Assembly (NCBI RefSeq): GCF_000420765.1
Contig: NZ_ATVO01000003.1
Coordinates: forward strand, 1-64,000
DNA from: Sandarakinorhabdus limnophila DSM 17366
Lineage (GTDB): Bacteria; Pseudomonadota; Alphaproteobacteria; Sphingomonadales; Sphingomonadaceae
Reading direction: 5' to 3'
DNA length: 64,000 nucleotides
The position numbers and the translations under genes are program-made. This document shows positions 52,250 to 60,884 of this stretch, in pieces (the stretch's first letter is position 1; every line of letters begins with the position of its first letter). A model generated the notes under the pieces. It saw only the letters and a list, made by a program, of their open reading frames with translations. It made no database searches and was not told where the DNA came from.

Positions 52250-52546
52250 TCAGGCCGATTCGGCCTCGCCTTCCACCAGCTCCAGGTTCCGTTCCGTGAT
52301 GCCGAGTACGGCAAACTGCGACCGCCATTGCGCCAGGTGCGGCATGGCGAAATGCGCCGCCAGCGCCGCGCGGTCGCGCCAGCGTTCGACAACGTGGATC
52401 AGCGCCGGATCAAGCAGGTCCTGCGCATAGGCGTATGCGATGCAGCCCGGTTCGGCGCGGCTGGCAGCCATCATCGCAGACATGGCGGGCAGGGCGCGTG
52501 CCAAGCCATCGGCGGGGAGTCTGAAGGTTCCAGTCACCATGATCAT
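52250..52546 (-). CDS. Antibiotic-biosynthesis-monooxygenase (ABM/YgiN-like) protein
   Basis: 98 residues with the dimeric ferredoxin-like ABM fold: V-T-G-T-F-R-L, A-S-R-A-E-P-G-C-I-A-Y-A-Y and V-V-E-R-W-R-D-R-A-A-L-A-A-H. Members are quinol oxidases or haem-degrading/monooxygenase proteins of varied function. GAGGGAAGC precedes the ATG at 52546. It is convergent with ispB (two bases apart) and divergent from the NDUFS4-like gene. Confidence 0.8.
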   Translation of the reverse strand: MIMVTGTFRLPADGLARALPAMSAMMAASRAEPGCIAYAYAQDLLDPALIHVVERWRDRAALAAHFAMPHLAQWRSQFAVLGITERNLELVEGEAESA

Positions 52547-52591
52547 GCTTCCCTCTTGCCTGCGGCGGCCGGTCGCGGCAAGGAGGGGCGC

Positions 52592-52870
52592 ATGCACGCC
52601 CGCCTCTATCAGCGCCCCAAGCCTGCCACCCAGTCCGGCCGTGCCCACACCGGTGAATGGCTGCTGGAATTCGAACGCGATGATCGCATGCGCGCCGATC
52701 CGCTGACCGGCTGGACCGGCAGCGGCTTCACTGCCGGCCAGGTGCAACTGCGCTTTGCCAGCCAGGATGCGGCGTTGGCCTATGCCAAGGCCAATGGGCT
52801 TGAGGTGGAGATCCTGCCGTTGGGGCCGCGCCGACTGAAGATCCAGGCTTACGCCGACAATTTCCGCTGA
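52592..52870 (+). CDS. NADH dehydrogenase (complex I) NDUFS4-like accessory subunit
   Basis: 92 residues, the alphaproteobacterial homologue of mitochondrial complex I 18-kDa subunit (PF04800). Conserved pieces: M-x-A-R-L-Y-Q-R-P-K, W-L-L-E-F-E, D-P-L-x-G-W-x-G-S, Q-V-x-L-x-F, A-x-x-Y-A-K-A-N-G and the C-terminal K-I-Q-A-Y-A-D-N-F-R. A strong AAGGAGGGG precedes the start. The last base of TGA is the first base of the next small gene, so both are coupled. Confidence 0.93.
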   Translation: MHARLYQRPKPATQSGRAHTGEWLLEFERDDRMRADPLTGWTGSGFTAGQVQLRFASQDAALAYAKANGLEVEILPLGPRRLKIQAYADNFR

Positions 52871-53067
52871 TGCGTTCGACCTTCGCCACGGCGACGGTGC
52901 GACTCTATCGGCTTGATGACGGCGATCCGGTGGCCGAAACCCTGTTTTATGGCCCGCTTGATGAAGCACTGGCCATCGCTGCCGCCCAGAGCGACGACTT
53001 GCAGGCCAGCCTGTGGATCGCCACCGATAACGACGTCGCCCCCTATCTTGATCTGGCGGACGAGTAA
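52870..53067 (+). CDS. Small hypothetical protein coupled to the NDUFS4-like gene
   Basis: 65 residues, acidic C-terminus (Y-L-D-L-A-D-E), with a beta-alpha-beta-like pattern: T-A-T-V-R-L-Y-R-L-D-D-G-D, L-D-E-A-L-A-I-A-A-A-Q and L-W-I-A-T-D-N-D. No family is recognised. It starts on the last base of the previous stop (TGATG), so its translation depends on the complex I accessory gene and its role may be linked. Confidence 0.6.
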   Translation: MRSTFATATVRLYRLDDGDPVAETLFYGPLDEALAIAAAQSDDLQASLWIATDNDVAPYLDLADE

Positions 53068-53108
53068 CGCTGGATTTTCCCGGATTTCCGCTGCATTTGC
53101 AGCGCCAC

Positions 53109-53185
53109 GCGCCCGTAGCTCAACTGGATAGAGCACGTGATTTCTACTCTCGGGGTTGCAGGTTCGAGTCCTGCCGGGCGCGCCA
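53109..53185 (+). tRNA. tRNA-Arg (anticodon TCT)
   Basis: 77 bases with encoded CCA. Acceptor GCGCCCG pairs with CGGGCGC, the D-arm is GCTC/GAGC, the anticodon loop TTTCTAC gives TCT, and the T-arm is GCAGG-TTCGAGT-CCTGC. One T-T mismatch in the anticodon stem. A GCTGCA-TT-TGCAGC palindrome (53090-53103) sits just upstream. Confidence 0.93.
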
Positions 53186-53253
53186 ACATCATGTTCCCAG
53201 CCCCCGTCATCCAGTACAAAGGCGCTGCCACACGGCACGCGGGCCAGCAATAG

Positions 53254-53970
53254 CCCGCTGTTGGCATTGGTTCGCCGGCCGGTCTGGCAGGTGAAGATCA
53301 GGCTGCTGTCCATGCCCATGCCCATGCCAATCATCTGGTTGGTGGCCACTGGTTGCGCGAAAAGACCGGCGCACCGCTGGTGATCGGTGCCCGAATCGGG
53401 GACGTGCAGCGCGTGTTTGCGCCGCGCTTTGCCATGGATGATCTGGCCACCGATGGCCGCCAGTTCGACAAGCTGTTGGAGGAAGGGGCGACTCTGCCGC
53501 TGGGCAATCTCACCATCCGTGTGCTGCACACGCCAGGACATACGCCGGCTTGTGTAACCTATCTGATCGGCGATGCGGCCTTCGTGGGCGATACGCTGCT
53601 CATGCCGGATTATGGCTCGGCGCGCTGCGATTTCCCCGGTGGCGACGCGGCGATGCTGCACGCTTCCATCCAGAAGATCCTGGCGCTGCCGCCGTAAATC
53701 CGCATCTTTGTTGGCCACGATTATCTGCCCGCCGGCCGCAGCGACTATGCCTGCGAAACCAATGTGGCCGCGCAGAAGGCCGGCAACATCCACGTGCATG
53801 ATGGCGTTTCGGCAGACGATTTCATCGCCATGCGCGGTGCCCGCGATGCCACGCTGGCACCGCCGCTGCTGATCCTGCCCAGCCTGCAGGTGAATATCGC
53901 TGCCGGTGAACTGCCGCCCGCCGATGCGAAAGGCCGCCGTTTCCTGCGCATGCCGTTGCAGGGGGTTTAA
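53254..53970 (+). pseudogene. Metallo-beta-lactamase-fold hydrolase (persulfide-dioxygenase/Blh-like), decayed
   Basis: Read in one frame, 53254-53970 matches the ETHE1/Blh-type MBL proteins: H-W-L-R-E-K-T-G-A-P, V-L-H-T-P-G-H-T-P-A-C, A-F-V-G-D-T-L-L, then after a stop R-I-F-V-G-H-D-Y-L-P. Three defects are seen. An in-frame TAA at 53695-53697 splits the gene. The metal motif H-x-H-x-D-H has become H-A-H-A-N-H (Asp to Asn). About 60-80 N-terminal residues are missing, with a TAG at 53251. The downstream part (to 53970) remains open. It is probably inactive. Confidence 0.75.
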
Positions 53971-54022
53971 GCGTGGCACTGCAGCCACTGGCCGGCGACT
54001 GTGGCCAGGCTATGCTGCGGCC

Positions 54023-54709
54023 ATGATCCGTCGCTCCATCATCGCTGCCGCGCTTGCCGGCTTGTCGCTGCCCCTGTCCGCGCAGGAGGCGGCGCCACCA
54101 CCGTCGCCGCCTGTCGAACCGGCGACAGTGAAGGTGGTGATGACCACCGAACTTGGCCCGATCACCATAGCGCTGGAAACCGAGCGCGCGCCGGTCACTG
54201 CCGGCTATATCCTCAAACATGTCGATGAAAAGCGGCTCGATGGCGCTGCCTTCTATCGGGCCTACAAGATTACGCCCGATGGCAGCATTGGCCTGGTGCA
54301 AGCTGGCATCCAGGATGGCCGCAAGCTGCTGCCGCCGGTGGCCCATGAACCGACGACGACCACCGGTCTCACTCATGATGAAGGCGCTGTCAGCCTCGCC
54401 CGCGCGGCGCCCGGCACAGCGCAGGCGCAATTCTTCTTTATCCTCGGCAACTTGAAGGCGCTGGATGCCAATCCGGCCGGGCCAGGGGACAATCTGGGTT
54501 TTGCCGTGTTCGGCCGCGTCACCGACGGCATGGACGTGGTGCGCAAGATCTTGAATGTGCCCATCTCCGCCACCAAGGGCGAAGGCGTGATGAAAGGGCA
54601 GATGATCGAGACGCCGGTGAAGATCATCAGCGTCAATCGGCTGATTCCACTGCCGCCGAAACCCGCAGCCAAGCCCGCCGCGAAGAAGCCGCTGCCGAAG
54701 CGGCGTTAA
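54023..54709 (+). CDS. Cyclophilin-type peptidyl-prolyl cis-trans isomerase, exported
   Basis: 228 residues. Signal peptide M-I-R-R-S-I-I-A-A-A-L-A-G-L-S-L-P-L-S-A-Q, then a cyclophilin domain with V-V-M-T-T-E-L-G-P-I-T-I-A-L, A-F-Y-R-A-Y, Q-A-Q-F-F-F-I-L-G and F-A-V-F-G-R-V-T-D-G-M. The usual catalytic R-x-x-P/F-M-x-Q-G segment is altered to R-A-Y-K-I with no Phe-Met, so activity may differ. The C-terminus is a Lys/Pro-rich tail (P-P-K-P-A-A-K-P-A-A-K-K). The stop overlaps the convergent map stop. Confidence 0.87.
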   Translation: MIRRSIIAAALAGLSLPLSAQEAAPPPSPPVEPATVKVVMTTELGPITIALETERAPVTAGYILKHVDEKRLDGAAFYRAYKITPDGSIGLVQAGIQDGRKLLPPVAHEPTTTTGLTHDEGAVSLARAAPGTAQAQFFFILGNLKALDANPAGPGDNLGFAVFGRVTDGMDVVRKILNVPISATKGEGVMKGQMIETPVKIISVNRLIPLPPKPAAKPAAKKPLPKRR

Positions 54710-55539
54710 GCGTACGGCGGCGCGTGCCAGCCCTTGGGCGACGCGGTGAAGATCTCGCAGCCGGTTTCGGTGATGCCGATGCTGTGTTCAAACTGGGCCG
54801 AAAGTGAACGGTCACGCGTCACCGCCGTCCAGCCATCATCCAGCACCTTCACCGCCGGGCCGCCACCATTGATCATCGGTTCGATGGTGAAGAACATGCC
54901 GGGCTTCAGCACGACACCGCGCCCCGGCTTGCCGACATGAACCACGTTGGGCGCCGTGTGGAAATCCTGGCCCAGCCCGTGCCCGCAGAAATCGCGCACC
55001 ACGCTGAAACGGTTCCGCTCAGCATGGGTCTGGATGGCGTGGCCCACGTCGCCCAGCGTCTTACCGGGACGGGCCTGCTCGATGCCCATCATCAAGCATT
55101 CATGCGTCACTTCCACCAGCTTGCGCGCCTTCAATGGCACATCGCCCACCAGGAACATGCGGCTGGTGTCGCCATACCAGCCGTCCACCACCACGGTCAC
55201 ATCGATGTTGACGATGTCGCCGCTCTTCAACTTCTTTGGCCCAGGAATGCCGTGGCACACGACATGGTTCACGCTGGTGCACAGCGAGTGCGAGAAGCCG
55301 CGATAGAAAACGGTGGCTGAGGCGGCTCCCGCGGCGCGCACGAACTCCCACGCCATTGTGTCGAGATCGATGGTCGCCACTTCGGGCAATACATGCGGGG
55401 TCAGATGGTCCAGCACCTCGGCGGCCAGCCGGCCAGCCTTGCGCATCCCTTCAAAGGCCGCCGGCCCATGCAGGCGCAGTTGGCCCTCGTGTGGGTCCAT
55501 CACCGTGGTATAGAGCGCTTGCGTCATATCCACGCCCAT
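54706..55539 (-). CDS. map: Type I methionine aminopeptidase
   Basis: 277 residues. Removes initiator Met from nascent proteins. The five metal ligands are present: D in I-D-V-T-V, D in Y-G-D-T-S, H in C-G-H-G-L-G-Q-D-F-H, E in F-T-I-E-P, and E in F-E-H-S. N-terminal segments F-E-G-M-R-K-A-G-R and H-G-I-P are typical. The start is ATG 55539 or 55527 (M-T-Q-A-L), undecided. Convergent with the cyclophilin. Confidence 0.94.
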   Translation of the reverse strand: MGVDMTQALYTTVMDPHEGQLRLHGPAAFEGMRKAGRLAAEVLDHLTPHVLPEVATIDLDTMAWEFVRAAGAASATVFYRGFSHSLCTSVNHVVCHGIPGPKKLKSGDIVNIDVTVVVDGWYGDTSRMFLVGDVPLKARKLVEVTHECLMMGIEQARPGKTLGDVGHAIQTHAERNRFSVVRDFCGHGLGQDFHTAPNVVHVGKPGRGVVLKPGMFFTIEPMINGGGPAVKVLDDGWTAVTRDRSLSAQFEHSIGITETGCEIFTASPKGWHAPPYA

Positions 55540-55608
55540 AGGGTTTCAGGCCGGCAGAGTCCATCTTCACCATGGTCACGGCCGCCGCCCTGCGCTAAGT
55601 CCGGGCGC

Positions 55609-56379
55609 ATGAACGAACCGAGTCACACGCAGGCGGGGCGCATCTACACCGCCGCTCTCGTCATCATCGGCGACGAGATATTGTCCGGCCGCACGCAGGA
55701 CGCCAACACCGCCTATCTGGCGAAATGGCTGGGCGTGCAGGGCATCCGCCTGAAGGAAGTGCGCGTTGTCGCCGACGAGATGGATGCCATTGCCGATGCG
55801 GTGAACGCCCTGCGGGTGATGCACGACTATCTGTTCACCACCGGCGGCATCGGCCCGACGCACGACGATATCACCGTGGATGCCATCGCCGCCGCGCTGG
55901 GTCTTGACGTCATCATCCACCCCGATGCCCGCGCCATTCTGGCCGCGCACTATGGCGACCAGCTCACCGATGCCCGCCTGCGCATGGCCCGCACGCCGGC
56001 TGGTGCCAGCCTGATCGAGAACCCGCGCACCAAGGCGCCGGGTATCCGCGTGGAGAATATCTTCATCATGGCCGGTGTGCCGATGATCACGCAAGGGATG
56101 CTGGCCTGGCTGGATGGCCAGTTACCGGGCGGCGCACCGGTGCTGTCGCGCAGTGTTGGCGCCTGGACGCAGGAGAGCAAGGCCGCCGAGATCTTGAAGC
56201 GCACCGAGAAGGAAAATCCCGGCGTGCAGATCGGTTCCTACCCGTTCTGGCGCGAAGGCAAGACCGGCGCCAATTTCGTCATGCGCTCCACCAGTGATGC
56301 GCAACTGGCCGAGGTGGCGCAAAAGCTGATGGCAGCCCTGTCGGAAGCTGGTATCACCTCGGTTGACGGAGAGCTGTGA
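55609..56379 (+). CDS. CinA-like molybdopterin-binding domain protein
   Basis: 256 residues. MoCF-biosynthesis-fold domain of the CinA N-terminal kind: A-A-L-V-I-I-G-D-E-I-L-S-G-R-T-Q-D-A-N, T-T-G-G-I-G-P-T-H-D-D-I-T and R-T-P-A-G-A. The C-terminal nicotinamide-mononucleotide deamidase domain of full CinA is absent. Function is uncertain (ADP-ribose pyrophosphatase activity is known for related COG1058 proteins). The stop overlaps a GTG of the next gene, the first of a long rightward gene chain. Confidence 0.9.
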   Translation: MNEPSHTQAGRIYTAALVIIGDEILSGRTQDANTAYLAKWLGVQGIRLKEVRVVADEMDAIADAVNALRVMHDYLFTTGGIGPTHDDITVDAIAAALGLDVIIHPDARAILAAHYGDQLTDARLRMARTPAGASLIENPRTKAPGIRVENIFIMAGVPMITQGMLAWLDGQLPGGAPVLSRSVGAWTQESKAAEILKRTEKENPGVQIGSYPFWREGKTGANFVMRSTSDAQLAEVAQKLMAALSEAGITSVDGEL

Positions 56380-56387
56380 GGGTCAAC

Positions 56388-56669
56388 ATGGCAATCGTTC
56401 GCTGGGTCTTTCTCGCCGTGATGGCGGTGTTGTTCATCTTGTTGGCGGTGTCCAACTGGACACTCGTCGATTTCGTTCTGCCCGATGGCACGCCTGCGGC
56501 GCTGCCGTTGCCGCTGCTGCTCGGCATCGCCTTCCTTGCCGGCGTGATCCCCACATGGATCTGGCACGTGTTGCTGCGGCCCTTGGCTGAAAGCCGGCGC
56601 GTGCGCCCGGCCCGGGTCGAGCAGGCGCAGGTGGCCGCCCCGGTTACTTCCCCCGCCAGCGGAGCCTGA
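56388..56669 (+). CDS. LapA/DUF1049-like small membrane protein
   Basis: 93 residues with two helices (about 4-23 and 39-62), pattern W-V-F-L-A-V-M-A-V-L-F-I-L-L-A-V-S-N and L-P-L-P-L-L-L-G-I-A-F-L-A-G-V-I-P-T-W, as in LapA (lipopolysaccharide assembly) relatives. GAGGG before ATG 56388 supports this start; a GTG at 56376 overlaps the previous stop. The cytoplasmic tail is basic and then Ala-rich. It lies immediately before pyrF. Confidence 0.8.
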   Translation: MAIVRWVFLAVMAVLFILLAVSNWTLVDFVLPDGTPAALPLPLLLGIAFLAGVIPTWIWHVLLRPLAESRRVRPARVEQAQVAAPVTSPASGA

Positions 56670-56673
56670 CGCC

Positions 56674-57351
56674 ATGAGCAATCCGGTGTTCGTGGCGGTC
56701 GATACGCCCGATGTCGCTGCTGCGCGCGCGCTGGTCGCTGCTGTTGCGCCGCATGTTGGCGGGGTGAAGCTCGGCCTCGAATTCTTCTGCGCCCATGGCC
56801 CGGCCGGCATTGCCGCTGTAATGGAAGGCCAGTCGTTACCGCTGTTCCTCGATCTCAAACTCCACGACATTCCCAACACCGTGGCCGGCGCCGTGCGCAG
56901 CCTCGCGCCGCTGGCCCCGTCCATCCTCACCGTTCACGCCGCCGGGGGCCACGCCATGCTGGCCGCAGCTCGCGCTGCCGCGCTGCCCGGCACGCACGTG
57001 GTGGCCGTCACCGTGCTCACCAGCCTGGATGATGCTGATCTGCTCAGCGCCGGTGTGCCCGATGGTGCTGCCACCCAGGCTGCGCGCCTCGCCCGGTTGA
57101 CGCGCGGGGCAGGGTTGAATGGTATCGTCTGCTCGCCGCATGAAGTCGCCGCCGTGAAGGCTGAATGGGCCGATGGCCTGTTCGTCGTGCCCGGCGTCCG
57201 CCCGGCCGGCAGCGATGCTGGCGATCAGAAGCGCGTGATGACGCCCGCCGAGGCTCTCAAGGCCGGAGCCGGCGTCCTCGTCATCGGCCGTCCGATCACG
57301 GCCGCCGCCGATCCGGCCGCTGCGGCTGCTGCGATCGCAGCCAGCCTGTGA
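56674..57351 (+). CDS. pyrF: Orotidine-5'-phosphate decarboxylase
   Basis: 225 residues. Last step of UMP synthesis. The catalytic D-x-K-x-x-D array is D60-L-K-L-H-D65 (F-L-D-L-K-L-H-D-I-P-N-T), with V-A-V-D at the N-terminus and P-G-V-R-P and I-G-R-P-I-T near the end for phosphate binding. The stop overlaps the trpF GTG start (GTGA). Confidence 0.96.
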   Translation: MSNPVFVAVDTPDVAAARALVAAVAPHVGGVKLGLEFFCAHGPAGIAAVMEGQSLPLFLDLKLHDIPNTVAGAVRSLAPLAPSILTVHAAGGHAMLAAARAAALPGTHVVAVTVLTSLDDADLLSAGVPDGAATQAARLARLTRGAGLNGIVCSPHEVAAVKAEWADGLFVVPGVRPAGSDAGDQKRVMTPAEALKAGAGVLVIGRPITAAADPAAAAAAIAASL

Positions 57352-57980
57352 CGCCCTTCAAGATCTGCGGGCTGTCCACGCCGGAAACCGTGGATGCCTC
57401 GGTTGCAGTTGGCGCGGCGCATCTTGGCTTCAACTTTTTTCCGCCCAGCCCGCGCTTTGTCGAACCGGGCACCGCTGCGTCGCTGATCGCCCGCGTGCCG
57501 TCCGGGGTGGGCCGGGTCGCCGTGCTGGTGGCGCCGGATGATGCGCTGGTGGCCGCCGTGATCGAAGCCGGCGTCACCATATTGCAGCTGCATGATGCCG
57601 GCGCAGAGCGGGTGGGTGAACTGAAATCGCGGTATAATCTGCCGGTGTGGCTGGCGGCGGGGGTGAAGACCCGCGACGATATCCGCAGCGCTGAAAAGGC
57701 CGCAGGCCCGGCTGATCTGTTGCTCCTCGATGCCAAAGCGCCTAACGACGCTCCGCTTCCCGGCGGTAACGGGCTGGCCTTTGATTGGCAGTTGCTGATC
57801 GACACGCGGCCCGGACGGCGCTTTGGCCTGGCCGGCGGGCTTGGTATCGGCAATGTCGCAGATGCCATCCGCCGGGTGGCGCCGGCGCTGGTGGATGTGG
57901 CATCAGGTGTGGAAGAGAGTGCAGGGGTGAAATCGGTGGACAAGATCAGGGCTTTTGCCAACGCCGTGAGGGCCTCATGA
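57348..57980 (+). CDS. trpF: Phosphoribosylanthranilate isomerase
   Basis: 210 residues, TIM barrel. K-I-C-G-L-S at 5-10 supplies the catalytic Cys, [10 protein letters not shown] is the phosphate-side loop, L-L-L-L-D-A-K carries the catalytic Asp, and G-L-A-G-G-L binds phosphate. GTG start overlapping pyrF; the stop overlaps the trpB start (ATGA). Confidence 0.95.
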   Translation: MTPFKICGLSTPETVDASVAVGAAHLGFNFFPPSPRFVEPGTAASLIARVPSGVGRVAVLVAPDDALVAAVIEAGVTILQLHDAGAERVGELKSRYNLPVWLAAGVKTRDDIRSAEKAAGPADLLLLDAKAPNDAPLPGGNGLAFDWQLLIDTRPGRRFGLAGGLGIGNVADAIRRVAPALVDVASGVEESAGVKSVDKIRAFANAVRAS

Positions 57981-59191
57981 ACGCCCCGACAGGCTCCCTG
58001 CGCGCCGGCCCCGATGCGAACGGCCATTTCGGTGAATTCGGCGGGCGCTATGTCGCCGAAACGTTGATGCCGCTGATCCTGGAACTGGAACAGGCCTATA
58101 TCGCCGCCAAGGCCGATCCGGCCTTTCAGGCCGAGCTGGACGATCTGCTCAAGCACTATGTGGGCCGCCCCAGCCCGCTCTATTTCGCGGAGCGGCTGAC
58201 CGATGAACTGGGGGGCGCAAAGATCTACCTCAAGCGCGACGAGCTGAATCACACCGGCGCGCACAAGATCAACAATTGCATCGGCCAGATCCTGCTCGCC
58301 CGCCGCATGGGCAAGACGCGCATCATCGCCGAAACCGGCGCCGGCCAGCATGGTGTCGCCACTGCCACCGTGGCCGCGCGTTTTGGCCTACCGTGCACCA
58401 TCTTCATGGGCGCCCGCGATATCGAGCGCCAGGCGCCGAACGTGTTCCGCATGAAACTGCTGGGTGCCGAGGTGAAAGCCGTGGAAAGCGGCAGTCGCAC
58501 GCTGAAGGACGCGATGAACGAGGCGCTGCGTGATTGGGTGACCAACGTGCACGACACCTTCTACATCATCGGCACCGCCGCCGGCCCACACCCCTATCCG
58601 GAACTTGTGCGCGATTTCCAGACGGTGATCGGCAAGGAAGCCCGCTCCCAGATTCTCGAGCGGGAAGGGCGCTTGCCCGATCTGCTGGTCGCCTCCATCG
58701 GCGGCGGTTCCAACGCTATCGGCTTGTTCCACCCATTCTTGGATGACAAGGATGTGCGCATTGTCGGCATCGAAGCGTCGGGCAAGGGCCTGACCACGCA
58801 CGAGCACGCCGCTTCGCTGGCCGGTGGTCGCGCCGGGGTGCTGCACGGCAACAAGACCATGCTGCTGCAGGATGAGGACGGCCAGATCACCGAAGCGCAC
58901 AGCATTTCGGCCGGCCTGGATTATCCCGGCATCGGGCCCGAACATGCCTGGCTGCACGCCATTGGCCGCGTCGAATATCAAAGCGCCACCGACACCGAGG
59001 CGCTGGAAGGCTTCCAGCTGCTGTGTCGCACCGAAGGCATCATCCCGGCGCTGGAACCGGCCCACGCCATCGCTGCCGTGGCCCGCATCGCGCCGACAAT
59101 GGCCAAGGATCAGATCATCATCGCCAATCTGTGTGGCCGCGGCGACAAGGATATCTTCACCGTCGCCGCCGCGCTGGGAGTGACGATGTGA
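57977..59191 (+). CDS. trpB: Tryptophan synthase beta chain
   Basis: 404 residues. PLP enzyme joining indole and serine. K97 in N-H-T-G-A-H-K-I-N binds [11 protein letters not shown] holds the catalytic Glu, G-G-G-S-N-A is the phosphate loop, and H-G-N-K-T and S-A-G-L-D-Y-P-G are also diagnostic. It forms the alpha2-beta2 complex with the adjacent trpA. Overlaps trpF and trpA. Confidence 0.97.
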   Translation: MNAPTGSLRAGPDANGHFGEFGGRYVAETLMPLILELEQAYIAAKADPAFQAELDDLLKHYVGRPSPLYFAERLTDELGGAKIYLKRDELNHTGAHKINNCIGQILLARRMGKTRIIAETGAGQHGVATATVAARFGLPCTIFMGARDIERQAPNVFRMKLLGAEVKAVESGSRTLKDAMNEALRDWVTNVHDTFYIIGTAAGPHPYPELVRDFQTVIGKEARSQILEREGRLPDLLVASIGGGSNAIGLFHPFLDDKDVRIVGIEASGKGLTTHEHAASLAGGRAGVLHGNKTMLLQDEDGQITEAHSISAGLDYPGIGPEHAWLHAIGRVEYQSATDTEALEGFQLLCRTEGIIPALEPAHAIAAVARIAPTMAKDQIIIANLCGRGDKDIFTVAAALGVTM

Positions 59192-60021
59192 GCGGGGATC
59201 GTCTTTCCACCCGCTTTGCCGCCTGCGCCGCGCAAGGCCGCGCTGCACTGGTGACGTTCGTGACGGCGGGCGATCCCGATCTGGCGACATCTGCCGAAAT
59301 CCTGGCCGCGCTGCCCGGCGCTGGGGCAGACGTGATCGAAATTGGCATGCCGTTCACCGATCCGATGGCCGATGGCCCGGCGATCCAGCGTGGCAATCTG
59401 CGCAGCCTTGCTGCCGGCACGACGCTGCGCAAGGTGCTGGCGATGGTGACGGCGTTCCGTGAGACTGACAACGCCACACCGGTCGTGCTGATGGGTTATT
59501 TCAACCCGCTCCTCGCCTTTGGCCCCGAACGCTTTGCCGCTGCCGCCAAAGCGGCCGGCATCGATGGCTGCATCGTCGTCGACCTGCCGCCTGAAGAAGG
59601 CGGTGAACTTGCCCCCGCGCTGGCCGCCCGTGGCCTGCACCTGGTGCGGCTGGCGACACCCACGACCGATGCCCATCGCCTTCCGACTGTGCTCAACGGC
59701 GCGTCGGGATTCCTTTATTATGTTGCGGTCGCCGGCGTCACCGGTGCCAACAGCGCAGCGGCGACCGATGTTGCCGAAGCCGTCGCCCGCCTGAAGGCGT
59801 CGACCAGCCTGCCGATCGCGGTCGGCTTTGGCGTGCGTACCCCCGATCAGGCCGCTGCCATCGCCACCCACGCCGATGCGGTGGTGGTGGGCAGCGCTAT
59901 CGTCGATGCCATTGGTGCCGCCGCTGAAGAGCGCGCCAATGATATTCCCGCCCGCGTTGCGGCCCAGGTGGCAGCGCTGGCCCAGGCGGTGCGCACCGCC
60001 CGTACGGAGAAAGCCGCATGA
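59188..60021 (+). CDS. trpA: Tryptophan synthase alpha chain
   Basis: 277 residues from a GTG that overlaps the trpB end. Cleaves indole-3-glycerol phosphate to indole, channelled to TrpB. E51 and D62 in [14 protein letters not shown] are the catalytic pair; V-A-V-A-G-V-T-G and G-F-G-V-R-T-P bind phosphate. Ends with a four-base overlap into accD. Confidence 0.97.
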   Translation: MSGDRLSTRFAACAAQGRAALVTFVTAGDPDLATSAEILAALPGAGADVIEIGMPFTDPMADGPAIQRGNLRSLAAGTTLRKVLAMVTAFRETDNATPVVLMGYFNPLLAFGPERFAAAAKAAGIDGCIVVDLPPEEGGELAPALAARGLHLVRLATPTTDAHRLPTVLNGASGFLYYVAVAGVTGANSAAATDVAEAVARLKASTSLPIAVGFGVRTPDQAAAIATHADAVVVGSAIVDAIGAAAEERANDIPARVAAQVAALAQAVRTARTEKAA

Positions 60022-60884
60022 GCTGGATCACCCGCACCCGCCAACAATTGACTGGGTTCCTCGCCCGCCGCGACACGCCGGACAATCTGTGGACCAAGTG
60101 CAAGAATTGCGGCGCCATGGTCTACACCAAGGAATGGGAAGACAATGGCAGCGTCTGCCCGCGCTGTGATCATCATGATCGGATCGGGCCCAACGCGCGC
60201 TTCACCCAATTGTTTGACGGCGATTATCGTGTGCTGCCGGCGGCGAAGGTCGCGGAAGATCCGTTGAAGTTCAAGGATCAGAAGAAATACACCGATCGCC
60301 TGAAGGCCGCCCGCACCGCCACCGGTGAACCCGAAGCCATGATGATCGGCGATGGCCAGATCATGGGCCAGCGCGCCATTGTGGGCGTGCAGGATTTCGC
60401 CTTCATGGGCGGATCGATGGGCATGGGCGTGGGGGAGGCGTTCCTGTCCGGCGTGGATGCCGCGCTGGCCGCCAAGGCGCCCTATATCGTGTTCACCGCC
60501 GCCGGCGGCGCCCGCATGCAGGAAGGCATATTGTCCCTCATGCAGATGCCGCGCTCCACCGTGGGCATCCAGATGCTGAGCGAAGCCGGGCTGCCCTATA
60601 TCGTGGTGCTCACTGATCCGACCACCGGCGGCGTGACCGCCAGCTATGCCATGCTGGGCGATATCCAGATTGCCGAGCCGAACGCGCTCATTGGCTTCGC
60701 CGGCCAGCGCGTGATCGAACAAACGATTCGCGAGAAACTGCCCGAGGGCTTCCAGCGCGCCGAATATCTGCTCGAACATGGCATGCTCGACATGGTGGTG
60801 CACCGCCGCGACCTGAAGGAAACCCTGGGTCGCCTTATCACCCTGCTGATGGCGCGCCCGAAAAAGGTTAGCGGCGCCGCGTGA
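60018..60884 (+). CDS. accD: Acetyl-CoA carboxylase carboxyltransferase subunit beta
   Basis: 288 residues. Transfers carboxyl from biotin to acetyl-CoA with AccA in fatty-acid synthesis. Zinc finger C28-x2-C31...C47-x2-C50 (W-T-K-C-K-N-C and C-P-R-C), then the crotonase-like core with [14 protein letters not shown] and D-P-T-T-G-G-V. Overlaps trpA and folC by four bases, the usual alphaproteobacterial order. Confidence 0.97.
   Translation: MSWITRTRQQLTGFLARRDTPDNLWTKCKNCGAMVYTKEWEDNGSVCPRCDHHDRIGPNARFTQLFDGDYRVLPAAKVAEDPLKFKDQKKYTDRLKAARTATGEPEAMMIGDGQIMGQRAIVGVQDFAFMGGSMGMGVGEAFLSGVDAALAAKAPYIVFTAAGGARMQEGILSLMQMPRSTVGIQMLSEAGLPYIVVLTDPTTGGVTASYAMLGDIQIAEPNALIGFAGQRVIEQTIREKLPEGFQRAEYLLEHGMLDMVVHRRDLKETLGRLITLLMARPKKVSGAA

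Noticed and set aside
53090-53103. GCTGCA-TT-TGCAGC palindrome as a terminator before tRNA-Arg
   Set aside because: No T-tract and it lies only six bases before the tRNA; it could be chance or a protein site, not supportable as a terminator.
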